Source of the DNA: JAPXSY01 sp034003585
GTDB taxonomy: Bacteria > Verrucomicrobiota > Kiritimatiellia > RFP12 > UBA1067
Direction: 5' to 3'
Assembly (NCBI GenBank): GCA_034003585.1
Contig: JAVEYH010000091.1
Coordinates: forward strand, 1-14,642
Length of the DNA stretch: 14,642 bases
The notes beneath the pieces are model-generated. The model was not told the DNA's origin, did not search any database, and saw only the letters and a program-made list of their open reading frames with translations. This document shows positions 6,768 through 14,642 of this stretch, piece by piece. The first letter of the stretch is position 1. Every line of letters starts with the position of its first letter. The position numbers were made by a program, and so were the translations under genes.

Positions 6768-9700
6768 ATGATCAAAGGTTTCCAAGAGGTGTCGGCGGAG
6801 CGGCGCAGAACCGACGGTTGGTTGTCGTTCGGATTCGGGTTGCTGGCGGCGGGGGTTTACGGGTTGACCCTGTCGCGCGGGGTGTACCCCGGCGAGTCCG
6901 CGCGCCTGATGGCGGCGTACAGCGGGATCGAGACGCTGGACCTACCTTTGCATCCGGTCTGGGGAACGCTGGCCGGCGCGGTCAGCCGACTGCCTTTTTT
7001 CACGCTGCCGGTGCGGATGAATCTGCTCAGTGTTGTGTGCGGGGTCATCGCGGTGATGTTGCTTTACCGGATCATGGCGTTTCTGATCCGGAACACCCTG
7101 TACGAGGAGTACTCGATCGAATACGCCCCGCGGGTCGCCACGCTGGCCGCATCGGTCACGGTCCTGGCCTTTCTTTTCGCGGTGCCGGTGTGGAAGGCCG
7201 CGACGCGCCTGCATTACCAGTCTTTTGACATCCTGCTCGCGCTCTTTTCCGCGTATCTGCTTGTGCGCTATGCGAACTCGGGGTGGCGCCTGTTTCTGGT
7301 GGCGTTCGCGGTGTTGCAGGGGGTCGGGATCGTGGAGTCGGTGCTTTTCATTCCGCTCGCACCGGTGTTTCTGGTGTTCCTGATTTATGTGTTGTGGAAA
7401 CGCGGGACCCTGTCGCTCGCGCGGGTCGCGTGGATGGGCGTGCTGGCGGTGGCGGGTCTGTCTCTCTACTACTTTGCGGCCCGGCGGTTCCTGGACGCGC
7501 ACGGCAGCGTGCTGGGGTTCTCCAGCGTTATGGATGTGCTGGTGCCGGTCTGGAAAAGCCAGATTCGCCAGCTCCGTTCCGGGTTGCCGCGCGTGGGATG
7601 GCTGGTGCTGATCCTGATGAGCGTGGTGCCGTGGGTGGCCAGCGGGCTGACGGCCTTCCGCGCGCTCAACAACGAGCGCTCCTGGAGCCAGTACATTCTG
7701 CACATCACGCTGAGCGCGCTGGTGGTGCTGGGCTTGGCCAATGCCGCGATCTCGCCTTGGGAAATCATCAAGCCGACCGGACGCCTCCCGGTTTGTTCTT
7801 ACCTGATGCTGTCCATGACGGCCGGGTATCTGGTGGCCTACTGGTATCTGCTCCTGGTTGTGAAACGCCCGCGGCCGGGGCATGAGGTGAAGGCGCTCAC
7901 CCAGCAGACCGGGGACTGGCTCGGGCTGATCTTCACCTATCCGCTCGCGCTGTTCGTCGTGCTGGCGGCGCTGATCAACGCCTTCGAATGCGGCGGCCGG
8001 CGCGGCGCGTTCGCCGACCGCTGCGCGCGGGAGATCCTCGACCGGCTTGACGGACGCACCTGGTTCGTGACGGACGGCACGCTGGACCCGCATCTGCAGA
8101 TCCTGGCGCGCGAACGCGGGCAGGAGCTGAATCTGCTCTGCCTGCAGAAAGACATGAACCCCCACTATCTCCAAACCCTCGCCGAGGTGGTCGAGACAAA
8201 ACAGATGTTTGCGCCGGCCGAACGGCAGCGGATGAAGAACACGCTGGAACTCGGCGTGCTGCCGTTCATCCAGGACTGGTTCGCGATGGACCGCGAGATC
8301 GAGAAGAAGGTGGCGGTTTTCGGCGTGCCGGATTTCTGGTACACCGCCGGGATCACCCCGGTGCCGGAATTCCTCTTTTTCAGCGGCTGCCGCGACATCC
8401 GGCAGCTCCAGGGCCGGCCGCTGCTGGATGAGTACAAGGCGTTCTGGAAGGAGATGGACGCCCCGCTGGCCCGCAACAAAAAGGGGAGTGACGACCCGAC
8501 GGTGCGCTTGCGCGTCCACCTGCGGCGGCACATGGGGTTTGTGGCGAACAATCTCGGCGTGCTGCTTGAGGATCTCGGGAAGGATCCGGAGGCCTTCGCC
8601 GTGTACACGGCCGTTCATGACCAGATCGATCCCGACAACGTGTCGGCCATGTTCAACCGTTTCGAGATGGCGCGCCGGGGGGTGGGCGCGGCCAATCCGT
8701 TCAAAGAGTCCATCGAACGCGAACTCAAGGATTTCATCGGCAATCTCAAACAGAAGTATCCGCTGTGGTCCCTGTCACGCTATTACGGGTATGTGCGGTC
8801 GCCTGAGATCTTCGCGCGCCTCGGATGGGGCTGGGCGCTCTCCGGCCAGACCGGAGCCGCGCTGGCGGGGGTGACGCGCGCCATCAATCTGCTGCCCACG
8901 GATCAGCGCGTCAACGCCTTGCAGGCCATGGCGGCGGTGTACGCGCTGTCCGAGGACCGCAACAAAACCGAGGCGGTGTATCAGGACATCATCCGGAGCG
9001 ACCCGAAAAACCGCGCCGCCATGCTCGGGTTGGCGCGTCTCGCGGTGCGGGACGGCGCGTTGGAGAAAGCCAAACAGTGGCTGGAAAAGGCGGCCCAATC
9101 GGATGACCGGCACGGCTCGCTGGGTGTCGAGTGGGCGGTCATTCATCTGATGAACAACGATGTGGGCCGGGCGCGGCTCGCGTTGCAGGAGGTCACGGAC
9201 CTCCAGCCCAAAAACCTGCAGGCGTGGGCCATGCTGGCCATGGTCCAGTTGCAGCAGAAAGAGGATTCGGAGGTGGAGAAGGTGATTCTCCCGAAGATGG
9301 AGTCGATCTCCGGTACCTCGGACGATTATTTCATTCAGATCACGCGCGCCCAGGTCGCGATGCGCAAGGGCAAGACTTTTCAGCGCGTGGCCCGCGAAGG
9401 GTTCATCCGGGCCGCCATGCTGCGGCCGGAGATCCCCGGCGTCAAGGACATGATTCTGCAGCTGGATATCGCGATGAACGATCAGGATGCGGCCGAACTG
9501 CACGCCCGGCAGGTCCTGCGCGTCAACCGCAGGCATGCGCTCGCGAATTATGTGATGGGGTCGCTGCGTCTGCAGGAGGGGGCGTACGGCGAGGCGGAGG
9601 ATTTCCTGCGCCGCAGTGTGGAGGCCAAGCCGAGCGCCGCGGCGCTGAACGATCTGGCGGAGGTGCTGCGCCGGATCCGGCGTTTTGACGACGCCGAAGC

Positions 9701-10010
9701 GCAGATCCGCGCCGCCATCAAGATGAACGCCGATCTGTATGTGGCGTGGGAGACGCTGGGCGCGATTCTGTTGGACGCCGGCAAGGATCTCGATGAGGCG
9801 GAACGCGCGGTCAACCAGGCGGCCAAGCTGTACGCGGATGACCTCCGCGTCAAGATCACGCTGGCCCGCATCCTGCTCAAGAAGGGGGAGATCGAACGGG
9901 CGCGCGAAACCATCCGGCTGATCCGGAACCGGCAGGGCGAGCTCTCCCGGTTCGACCAGGAGGTGCTGGCCCGCCTCTCGGAGGAGGCCTCCGGACGCAA
10001 GGCCCGGTAG
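6768..10010 (+). CDS. DUF2723 (TMEM260-like) membrane protein with C-terminal TPR repeats
   Basis: A 1080-residue inner-membrane protein. The N-terminus (about 18-180) fits DUF2723, a GT-C-like family related to protein O-mannosyltransferases. It has a first TM helix, a VYPGESARLMAAY loop at the position of the family's W-D-S-G-E motif (acidic residue kept as Glu44), LHPVWGTLAGAVSRLP, and VRMNLLSVVCGVIAVMLLY. About 10-11 TM segments extend to residue 405. A soluble region (405-560) follows, then helical TPR-type repeats from about 580 to 1070. Clear units lie at 715-747, 748-780, 921-955, 956-988, 989-1024 and 1026-1056. The likely role is transfer of a sugar from a lipid carrier, or assembly of envelope glycans or glycoproteins, with the TPRs binding partners; this is inference. 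ATG 6768 has only a weak GGG ribosome-binding site. It heads a tightly spaced cluster with ComEC-, Mur- and LpxC-type genes. Confidence 0.75.
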   Translation: MIKGFQEVSAERRRTDGWLSFGFGLLAAGVYGLTLSRGVYPGESARLMAAYSGIETLDLPLHPVWGTLAGAVSRLPFFTLPVRMNLLSVVCGVIAVMLLYRIMAFLIRNTLYEEYSIEYAPRVATLAASVTVLAFLFAVPVWKAATRLHYQSFDILLALFSAYLLVRYANSGWRLFLVAFAVLQGVGIVESVLFIPLAPVFLVFLIYVLWKRGTLSLARVAWMGVLAVAGLSLYYFAARRFLDAHGSVLGFSSVMDVLVPVWKSQIRQLRSGLPRVGWLVLILMSVVPWVASGLTAFRALNNERSWSQYILHITLSALVVLGLANAAISPWEIIKPTGRLPVCSYLMLSMTAGYLVAYWYLLLVVKRPRPGHEVKALTQQTGDWLGLIFTYPLALFVVLAALINAFECGGRRGAFADRCAREILDRLDGRTWFVTDGTLDPHLQILARERGQELNLLCLQKDMNPHYLQTLAEVVETKQMFAPAERQRMKNTLELGVLPFIQDWFAMDREIEKKVAVFGVPDFWYTAGITPVPEFLFFSGCRDIRQLQGRPLLDEYKAFWKEMDAPLARNKKGSDDPTVRLRVHLRRHMGFVANNLGVLLEDLGKDPEAFAVYTAVHDQIDPDNVSAMFNRFEMARRGVGAANPFKESIERELKDFIGNLKQKYPLWSLSRYYGYVRSPEIFARLGWGWALSGQTGAALAGVTRAINLLPTDQRVNALQAMAAVYALSEDRNKTEAVYQDIIRSDPKNRAAMLGLARLAVRDGALEKAKQWLEKAAQSDDRHGSLGVEWAVIHLMNNDVGRARLALQEVTDLQPKNLQAWAMLAMVQLQQKEDSEVEKVILPKMESISGTSDDYFIQITRAQVAMRKGKTFQRVAREGFIRAAMLRPEIPGVKDMILQLDIAMNDQDAAELHARQVLRVNRRHALANYVMGSLRLQEGAYGEAEDFLRRSVEAKPSAAALNDLAEVLRRIRRFDDAEAQIRAAIKMNADLYVAWETLGAILLDAGKDLDEAERAVNQAAKLYADDLRVKITLARILLKKGEIERARETIRLIRNRQGELSRFDQEVLARLSEEASGRKAR

Positions 10011-10047
10011 GCTGGCGCGCCCGCCTATTTGAAGACGGTGAGGTGTC

Positions 10048-11712
10048 ATGCGGGTGTCAGATTTCGGCGGGGCGCGCGGATCAGCCATCCTTCTGCATGT
10101 CCGGCGGCAGCCGCTGCTGGCGGCCGCGGCTCTCTTCCTGGCCGGCATCGCCTGGGGTTATCAGGGCGGCGGCATGCTGCCCGCCGCCGCGCTCGGCCCG
10201 GCGGCGGTATTCGGGATGTGGCGCGTGCGGGGACGCGTTGCCGCCGGACGCGCGGCCGTGGCCTGGGCGCTGGTGCTGGCCGGTCTGGCCGCGGCGCTCC
10301 TAGACCGCCGCGGCCGCGACGCCGAGGCCCGGCGCCTCCCGGACGGAAGCGCCCGCCAGACGTTCACCTGTAGCGTCGGACCCGAAGTCGGGGTGTCGCC
10401 GCGGCGGGGAAAAGCGTTTGCGCACACGTTCCGTGCGGAACGCTGCGTGATGACGGACGGCGCGTTCCGGTTTCGCGCTTTGCCGGTGGACGTCACCTGG
10501 TTCGGGCCGTCGGATGCCGGGGCCGGCACCGCTCCGCAGCCCGGCGAGAGGTGGCGGATCCGCGGTGTCGGCCGGGTGAAAAAGGGGCGCGACGGTCTGC
10601 TGAGGATGACCCTCAATACCGGCGCCGACCGTTCGGAACGGCTGGCCGAGGCGGACCCGGACTCCTGGCGCCCGCGGATCACGCGCGCGCGGTACCGGGC
10701 GGCCGAACGCCTCCGGATCGGCATTGAGGGGTGGGGGGATGTCCCGGCGCTGTATCAGGCGATGCTTCTGGGAAACCGCCACGTGATGCCGGCCGCGGTG
10801 CGGCGCGCGTTCGCCGACTCGGGAACCATTCACGTCTTCGCGATTTCGGGACTGCACATTGTCCTGGTGGCGGCGGTGCTGACTCTGGCGGTGACGGCGC
10901 TGGGGGTTCCGCGCACGCATTGGCTGCTCTGCGTGGGGCCGCCGCTGGTGTTCTATACCGCCCTGACCGGCGCGCGGCCCAGTGCGGTGCGCGCCTGTCT
11001 GATGGCCCTGCTCTACTTCCTGGCCCCGCTCGTCGGACGCCGCCCCAACGCCCTCGCCGCGCTGGCCGGCACCGCCCTGATCGTGCATGCGTTCCAGCCG
11101 TGGCGGATATTCGACGTCGGATGCGTGCTCTCGTTTGCCGTGATGGCGGGACTGGTCGTGTTCTGCCGTTTCTTCTGTGAGGCGGGGCATCGTCTGGTGG
11201 GCGCGAAACGTCTGGGCGAACAGGCGCAAACGCTGGAGGCGGCCGGATCCTTTACACAGGCGCGGCGCATCCGGTGGCTGCGGCGCGCGCTCCTGTGGGT
11301 GAGCGACTCGTTCGCGGTCTCGCTGGCCGCGTGGCTGGCCTCGGTGCCGCTCACCGCCTATTATTTCGGCCGGTTCACGCCGGGCGGGCTGGCGGCGAAC
11401 CTCGTGATCAGTCCGTGTTCGTTTTTTGTGGTGGTCGCGGGGTGCCTGGGCCTGATCGCCAGCGTGTTCAGCGCGTGGCTGGCCTCCGTCTTCAATCATG
11501 CCGCGGGCGCTTTCATTTGGTTGATGATGAAAACCGCGCAGGTCACGGCCGCGTGTCCGGGCTGCACGTTCCGGATCGCGAAATGGGGGCCGTGGGCCGT
11601 GTGGGGTTGGTTCGGCCTCCTGCTGCTGTGGGCCGTCTGGCTGGCGGTACGCCGGCCGGACGGCCTCGCGTGGCTTGCGGAGAGCCAGGGCGTGACGGGG
11701 GAGAGGATGTGA
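10048..11712 (+). CDS. ComEC/Rec2-type competence membrane protein lacking the metallo-beta-lactamase domain
   Basis: A polytopic inner-membrane protein of 554 residues. The N-terminal TM helices (about 20-85) and a soluble OB-like region (about 100-195) fit DUF4131. The Competence domain starts near 235 with MLLGNRHVMPAAVRRAFADS followed by the family signature FAISGLHIVL (264-273) and GARPSAVRA (308-316). Further TM helices run to about 535. ComEC forms the channel that carries single-stranded DNA into the cytoplasm during natural transformation. Full ComEC proteins are usually about 700-800 residues and end in a metallo-beta-lactamase-like nuclease domain, which is absent here: the protein stops after a last TM helix and a short tail. 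The next gene starts 1 nt after its stop codon, so the two are translationally linked. Function could be DNA uptake with a separate nuclease, or something else in the envelope. Confidence 0.85.
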   Translation: MRVSDFGGARGSAILLHVRRQPLLAAAALFLAGIAWGYQGGGMLPAAALGPAAVFGMWRVRGRVAAGRAAVAWALVLAGLAAALLDRRGRDAEARRLPDGSARQTFTCSVGPEVGVSPRRGKAFAHTFRAERCVMTDGAFRFRALPVDVTWFGPSDAGAGTAPQPGERWRIRGVGRVKKGRDGLLRMTLNTGADRSERLAEADPDSWRPRITRARYRAAERLRIGIEGWGDVPALYQAMLLGNRHVMPAAVRRAFADSGTIHVFAISGLHIVLVAAVLTLAVTALGVPRTHWLLCVGPPLVFYTALTGARPSAVRACLMALLYFLAPLVGRRPNALAALAGTALIVHAFQPWRIFDVGCVLSFAVMAGLVVFCRFFCEAGHRLVGAKRLGEQAQTLEAAGSFTQARRIRWLRRALLWVSDSFAVSLAAWLASVPLTAYYFGRFTPGGLAANLVISPCSFFVVVAGCLGLIASVFSAWLASVFNHAAGAFIWLMMKTAQVTAACPGCTFRIAKWGPWAVWGWFGLLLLWAVWLAVRRPDGLAWLAESQGVTGERM

Positions 11713-11713
11713 G

Positions 11714-13042
11714 ATGAAGGGCACAATCCATGTTGCGGGTGTCGGCGGGGTCGGCATGAGCGCGTTGGCGCAGGCGTTGCTGGACCAGGGTGCGGCGGTG
11801 AGCGGATCGGACAGGCTGTTCGACGCGGGCGAGTGGACGCCGGCCTTGCGCTGCCTCCAGGGACAGGGAGTGCGGTTGTTCCCGCAGGACGGCACGGGAG
11901 TGGACGCGCGCACCGCGCGGCTGGTTGTCAGCAGCGCCATTGAGGCGGATAACCCCGAACGGGTACGGGCGGGCGGGAAGGGCATCCCTGTGTCGCACCG
12001 CGCCGAAGAGCTGGCGCGGGTGACGGCCGGGCGCCGCCTGGTCGCCGTGACCGGGACCTGCGGCAAGAGCACGGTAACGGCGATGTTGGGGTGTCTGCTG
12101 GAAGGCGCGGGGTTCGATCCGCTGGTGGTCAACGGCGCCGCCGTGGCGGGGTGGGATGCGGGGGGCGCGCGCATCGGGGCTGTGCGCGCGGGGCGCGGGG
12201 AGTGGGCGGTCATCGAGGCCGACGAGTCGGACAAGTCGCTGATGGTCTTCCGGCCGGAGCACGCGGTGATCACCAACGTGTCCGCCGACCACTTCGGGGT
12301 GGAAGAGACCCGGGAACTCTTCGCCGCGTTCCGCGCACGGGTGCCCGGCGTGGTGATCGACGGGCGCGATGGAGCGGACAGCGGTCCGGCCGGGGCGCGC
12401 GCCGAGGGGTGGGACGGGTTCTTTTGTTTTGAAGGCACGGAGTATCAGGTGCCCATGCCGGGAGAGCACAATATCCGCAACGCCTGGCACGCCGTGCGCC
12501 TGGCGCGCGCGCTGGGTGCGGATCCGGCGCGCCTGGCCGCCGCGCTCCGGCGCTTCGGCGGCGTGGAACGCCGGCTGCAGCGCGTGGGGAGGTGCGGCGC
12601 GGCGGCGGTTGTGGACGATTACGCGCACAACCCGGAGAAGCTGGCGGCGGCGTGGACCACGCTGGCGGCGGCGTTCCCGGCCGGGGTGTGCGCCCTCTGG
12701 CGGCCGCACGGGTTCGCGCCGCTGCGCAAGATGATGACGGATCTGGCGGCCGCCTTCGCGCGGGTTTGCCGGCCGCAGGACACCCTTCTGCTGCCGCCGG
12801 TTTACGATGCGGGCGGCACGGCCGACCGGACGGTCGGCAGTGACGTTTTGGCTTCCCTGCTTCGTAAAAAAGGTGTTACAGTCCTTCCGGTCCAAACCTT
12901 GGGGGAAGCCGAGGCGCGGATGCGGGAGAAGGCGGTCCCCGGCGGAGTGTTGGTGACATTCGGCGCGCGGGATCCCGGGTTGCCCAGATTGGCCGCCAGG
13001 CTGGCTGGACAGGGAGAGGCCGGAAAAGGAGGGTGCGCATGA
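11714..13042 (+). CDS. Mur ligase, MurC-like (UDP-N-acetylmuramate--L-alanine ligase family)
   Basis: A cytoplasmic ATP-dependent amide ligase of 442 residues, near MurC length. The N-terminal Rossmann-like UDP-binding domain begins HVAGVGGVGMSALA (6-19). The ATP loop is GTCGKST (114-120); MurC usually has GTHGKT. The central domain has EADESDKS (168-175) and ITNVSADHFG (186-195). The C-terminal domain has PGEHNIRNAWHA, GVERRLQRVG, DDYAHNP (301-307), WRPHGFAPLR and FGARDPGL. The VYDAGGTADRTVGS stretch (363-376), together with the P-loop and the NVSADH form, reminds me of a MurC-like subgroup found for example in Alphaproteobacteria, distinct from housekeeping MurC. The likely reaction is joining an amino acid or peptide to UDP-MurNAc in peptidoglycan synthesis or recycling; the true substrate is open. 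It starts 1 nt after the ComEC stop codon and overlaps the next gene by ATGA. Ligase identity is strong; strict MurC function is less certain. Confidence 0.85.
   Translation: MKGTIHVAGVGGVGMSALAQALLDQGAAVSGSDRLFDAGEWTPALRCLQGQGVRLFPQDGTGVDARTARLVVSSAIEADNPERVRAGGKGIPVSHRAEELARVTAGRRLVAVTGTCGKSTVTAMLGCLLEGAGFDPLVVNGAAVAGWDAGGARIGAVRAGRGEWAVIEADESDKSLMVFRPEHAVITNVSADHFGVEETRELFAAFRARVPGVVIDGRDGADSGPAGARAEGWDGFFCFEGTEYQVPMPGEHNIRNAWHAVRLARALGADPARLAAALRRFGGVERRLQRVGRCGAAAVVDDYAHNPEKLAAAWTTLAAAFPAGVCALWRPHGFAPLRKMMTDLAAAFARVCRPQDTLLLPPVYDAGGTADRTVGSDVLASLLRKKGVTVLPVQTLGEAEARMREKAVPGGVLVTFGARDPGLPRLAARLAGQGEAGKGGCA
13026..13033 (+). promoter_or_regulatory. Strong ribosome-binding site that fixes the start at 13039
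   Basis: AAGGAGGG lies 5 nt before ATG 13039. A GTG at 13033, two codons earlier in frame, would overlap the ribosome-binding site itself, so ATG is preferred. The ATG forms an ATGA overlap with the stop codon of the Mur ligase gene. Confidence 0.75.
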
Positions 13043-13620
13043 AACGAAAGATCGGCATGATGTTGGTGTGTCTGATCGCGGCGTGCGGGCAGGCGCAGTC
13101 TTGGTTGCAGAAAAAAGAGCAGGGAACGGAAAAGGCCAAGGGTTGGCTCGAAAACTTCGAGCAGGCCAAACAAGAGGCCGCAACCCACAAGCAGCCGATC
13201 TTTGCCTTTTTCACGGGCAGCGACTGGTGCGGATGGTGTGTGCGGTTGCGCAAGGAAGTGTTGGACCAGAAGGACTTCCTGGCCTTTGCCGAGAAGAACC
13301 TGATTTTGTTTGAAGCCGATTTTCCACGGGGAAAGCGGCAGTCGGACGCGGTGAAAAAGCAGAATGGCGAACTGGCTGGACAATACGGCATCCGGGGGTA
13401 TCCCACCGTCGTCCTGCTTGACGCGCAGGGCAAGGCGCTCGGGCGCACCGGGTATCAGGAGGGAGGCGCGGAAGCCTATGTGCGGCATCTGAAGGAACTC
13501 CTCGACAAAGCGGGGGTTCCGGTCGGGGACAAGCCGGACGCGGGCAAGACGCTTACGCCGTATGAGAAAATGAAGTCCGGCCAGCGTGCCCAGAACGCGG
13601 AACGCGGCACCAAACCCTGA
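13039..13620 (+). CDS. Thioredoxin-fold predicted lipoprotein, CGWC motif
   Basis: A protein of 193 residues with a thioredoxin-like domain. The N-terminus MKRKIGMMLVCLIAAC has a lipobox-like IAAC with Cys16, so it is probably a lipoprotein; cleavage by signal peptidase I after GQA is the alternative. The domain starts about residue 50 with PIFAFFTGSDWCGWC. The redox motif is C64-G-W-C67, and the cis-proline loop is RGYPT (P122). This pattern is typical of the DUF255/Thioredoxin_7 proteins common in PVC bacteria, which reduce or isomerise disulfides in envelope proteins. The C-terminal tail (about 160-193) is charged and looks disordered. It overlaps the Mur ligase gene by 4 nt and precedes the LpxC-like gene by 23 nt, suggesting an envelope role. 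The specific partner is unknown. Confidence 0.85.
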   Translation: MKRKIGMMLVCLIAACGQAQSWLQKKEQGTEKAKGWLENFEQAKQEAATHKQPIFAFFTGSDWCGWCVRLRKEVLDQKDFLAFAEKNLILFEADFPRGKRQSDAVKKQNGELAGQYGIRGYPTVVLLDAQGKALGRTGYQEGGAEAYVRHLKELLDKAGVPVGDKPDAGKTLTPYEKMKSGQRAQNAERGTKP

Positions 13621-13643
13621 CACAGGGCGGGAGAACAGAAAAG

Positions 13644-14642
13644 ATGTCGTTTTCGTATCCGCTCGGGCGGATTCTGTTGGGTGAGACCCAGGCGGTGCGG
13701 CAGGCGCAGGAGCGTTTTCACGCGCAGCCGGTGGATGTTACGGAGCTGTGTGCGGGCGATGCCGGGTACGCGCCGCGGCGGACCACGCTCGGAGGCGAGC
13801 GTTCGGTCACGGGACAGGGGACTTTCTCCGGCCGCACGCAGCGGACGCTCACCTTCGGGCCGTCTGCGGAGCCGGGGTGGTGGATCGACCGGACGGATCT
13901 GGACGAGCAGCTTCAGACCCGGGTTTCGATCCGCAATGTGTGGACCTCCGCGCGCAATATCGTGCTGCGCAGCGGCAACCCCCACAACTATCTGCGTATG
14001 GTCGAGCACATCGTCGCGTTGCGTCTCGGGATGGGCGTGGACGATGTCGTGATCCGCACCAATGCGGGCGACCCGCCGCTTTTCGGGCGCAGCAGCCTCG
14101 ATCTGGTCGAGGCGATCGAACAGTGCGCGATTGTCGAACGCGACGAGCCCGCCCGCTATGTGACGGTGCGCGAGCCGGTCACCTTCGGCGGGTCGCGGGG
14201 CGATTTCCTCACCTTTCTGCCGCCGGAAAACGGCGAGAAACGTTTGCGGATGGATGTCGCGATCGATTTCCGTTCCGTCATCGGCAAGCAGCGGATCGTG
14301 TTCGATTTGACGCCCGCCACGTTCCGGCGCGGCGCGTTCGCGCGGACCAACGCGTCGCATGCGCAGATGCTGACGGTGCGCCTGTTCGGCTGGCTTTTCG
14401 CCGACACGCGGAATCTGGGGTACACCCCCGACAACATCCTGATCCACGGCAGACGCAGGTTCTACGGCGAGCCGCGCTTCGTTCAGGCGGAGAGCGGCAA
14501 GGCGCTGGAGCCGGTCTGGCATCGCGCCACGCTGGATCTCCTGGCCGCGCTCGCGCTGATCGACACGGGCCGGTTCGCGGGCCGCGTGGTTTCGTACCGC
14601 GCCGGGCACACGCTCGATGTGCGCGCGGTGGGTCTGCTCTAC
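13644..14642 (+). CDS. lpxC: LpxC-like deacetylase (UDP-3-O-acyl-N-acetylglucosamine deacetylase), partial at window end
   Basis: A partial gene: 333 codons, cut by the window edge. LpxC removes the N-acetyl group of UDP-3-O-acyl-GlcNAc, the committed step of lipid A synthesis, in the cytoplasm with Zn2+. The fold is clear from residue 45 onward: RRTTLGGERSVTGQGTFSG, then WWIDRTDL, MVEHIVALRLG (E121 as base, H122 as zinc ligand), MDVAIDFRSVIG, WHRATLDLLAAL (H293, D298) and SYRAGHTLD (H322). A 44-residue N-terminal extension precedes the usual start. Differences from the E. coli enzyme are visible: the zinc ligands are H-x4-D instead of H-x3-D; the position of Thr191 is Ala206; Lys239 is Arg294; and the Asp246 position is Ala. 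It may be a diverged LpxC or a paralogue with another substrate. The ATG has a GGGCGGGAG ribosome-binding site about 10 nt upstream. Family membership is secure; classical LpxC activity is only probable. Confidence 0.8.
   Translation, partial: MSFSYPLGRILLGETQAVRQAQERFHAQPVDVTELCAGDAGYAPRRTTLGGERSVTGQGTFSGRTQRTLTFGPSAEPGWWIDRTDLDEQLQTRVSIRNVWTSARNIVLRSGNPHNYLRMVEHIVALRLGMGVDDVVIRTNAGDPPLFGRSSLDLVEAIEQCAIVERDEPARYVTVREPVTFGGSRGDFLTFLPPENGEKRLRMDVAIDFRSVIGKQRIVFDLTPATFRRGAFARTNASHAQMLTVRLFGWLFADTRNLGYTPDNILIHGRRRFYGEPRFVQAESGKALEPVWHRATLDLLAALALIDTGRFAGRVVSYRAGHTLDVRAVGLLY

Noticed and set aside
12848..12882. Promoter-like TTGGCT and TGTTACAGT inside the Mur ligase gene, upstream of the thioredoxin gene
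   Set aside because: The spacing between the hexamers is too long (over 20 nt), and the thioredoxin gene overlaps the ligase gene, so no separate promoter is needed.
10300..13183. Long antisense open frames opposite the ComEC, Mur ligase and thioredoxin genes
   Set aside because: Low-complexity Arg/Pro/Ala-rich products without motifs; the + strand proteins carry family signatures and tight operon spacing.
13616..13628. Short inverted repeat CCCTG/CAGGG after the thioredoxin stop codon
   Set aside because: Only 5 bp with a 3-nt loop and no T-tract; the next gene follows 23 nt after the stop, so termination here is unlikely.

Overview
The window is about 14.6 kb of GC-rich bacterial DNA. Every gene I can support lies on the + strand. 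Several features point to a Gram-negative member of the PVC group, most likely Kiritimatiellota/Lentisphaerae-like: GH50-type and LamG-plus-GH proteins, a DUF2723-TPR protein, a MurC-like ligase and an LpxC-like deacetylase. This placement is an inference from gene content and style; no rRNA or other marker is present.

Region 1 (24-6650) is a polysaccharide-degradation cluster. The first gene encodes an exported protein of 1139 residues. It joins a GH50 (beta-agarase)-like half, whose two catalytic glutamates both appear to be lost, to a GH39-like half that keeps both. After a 311-bp gap holding a short tandem repeat, an inverted repeat and a weak promoter candidate comes an exported LamG plus clan-A glycoside hydrolase with both catalytic glutamates present. 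Only 13 nt later is a small secreted protein that reads like a shrunken, degenerate alpha/beta-hydrolase (acetyl-xylan-esterase type).

Region 2 (about 6665-14642) is an envelope-related cluster, probably one transcription unit, preceded by the best sigma70-like promoter in the window (TTGCGG, 17 nt, TATACT). In order: a polytopic DUF2723 (TMEM260-like) protein with a long TPR tail; a ComEC/Rec2-type membrane protein without the C-terminal metallo-beta-lactamase domain; a Mur ligase of the MurC-like type; a thioredoxin-fold predicted lipoprotein with a CGWC motif; and an LpxC-like protein cut by the window edge. Spacings are 37 nt, 1 nt, a 4-nt ATGA overlap and 23 nt.

Region 1 probably supplies extracellular or periplasmic carbohydrate processing. 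Region 2 combines peptidoglycan-type ligase chemistry, lipid A-type deacetylase chemistry, a membrane channel-like protein and a probable lipid-linked-sugar glycosyltransferase-like protein. The most unusual theme is a series of recognisable enzyme folds whose key active-site residues are altered: the GH50-like half, the small esterase-like protein and the LpxC-like protein. I saw no tRNA, rRNA, CRISPR array, insertion sequence or integrase.
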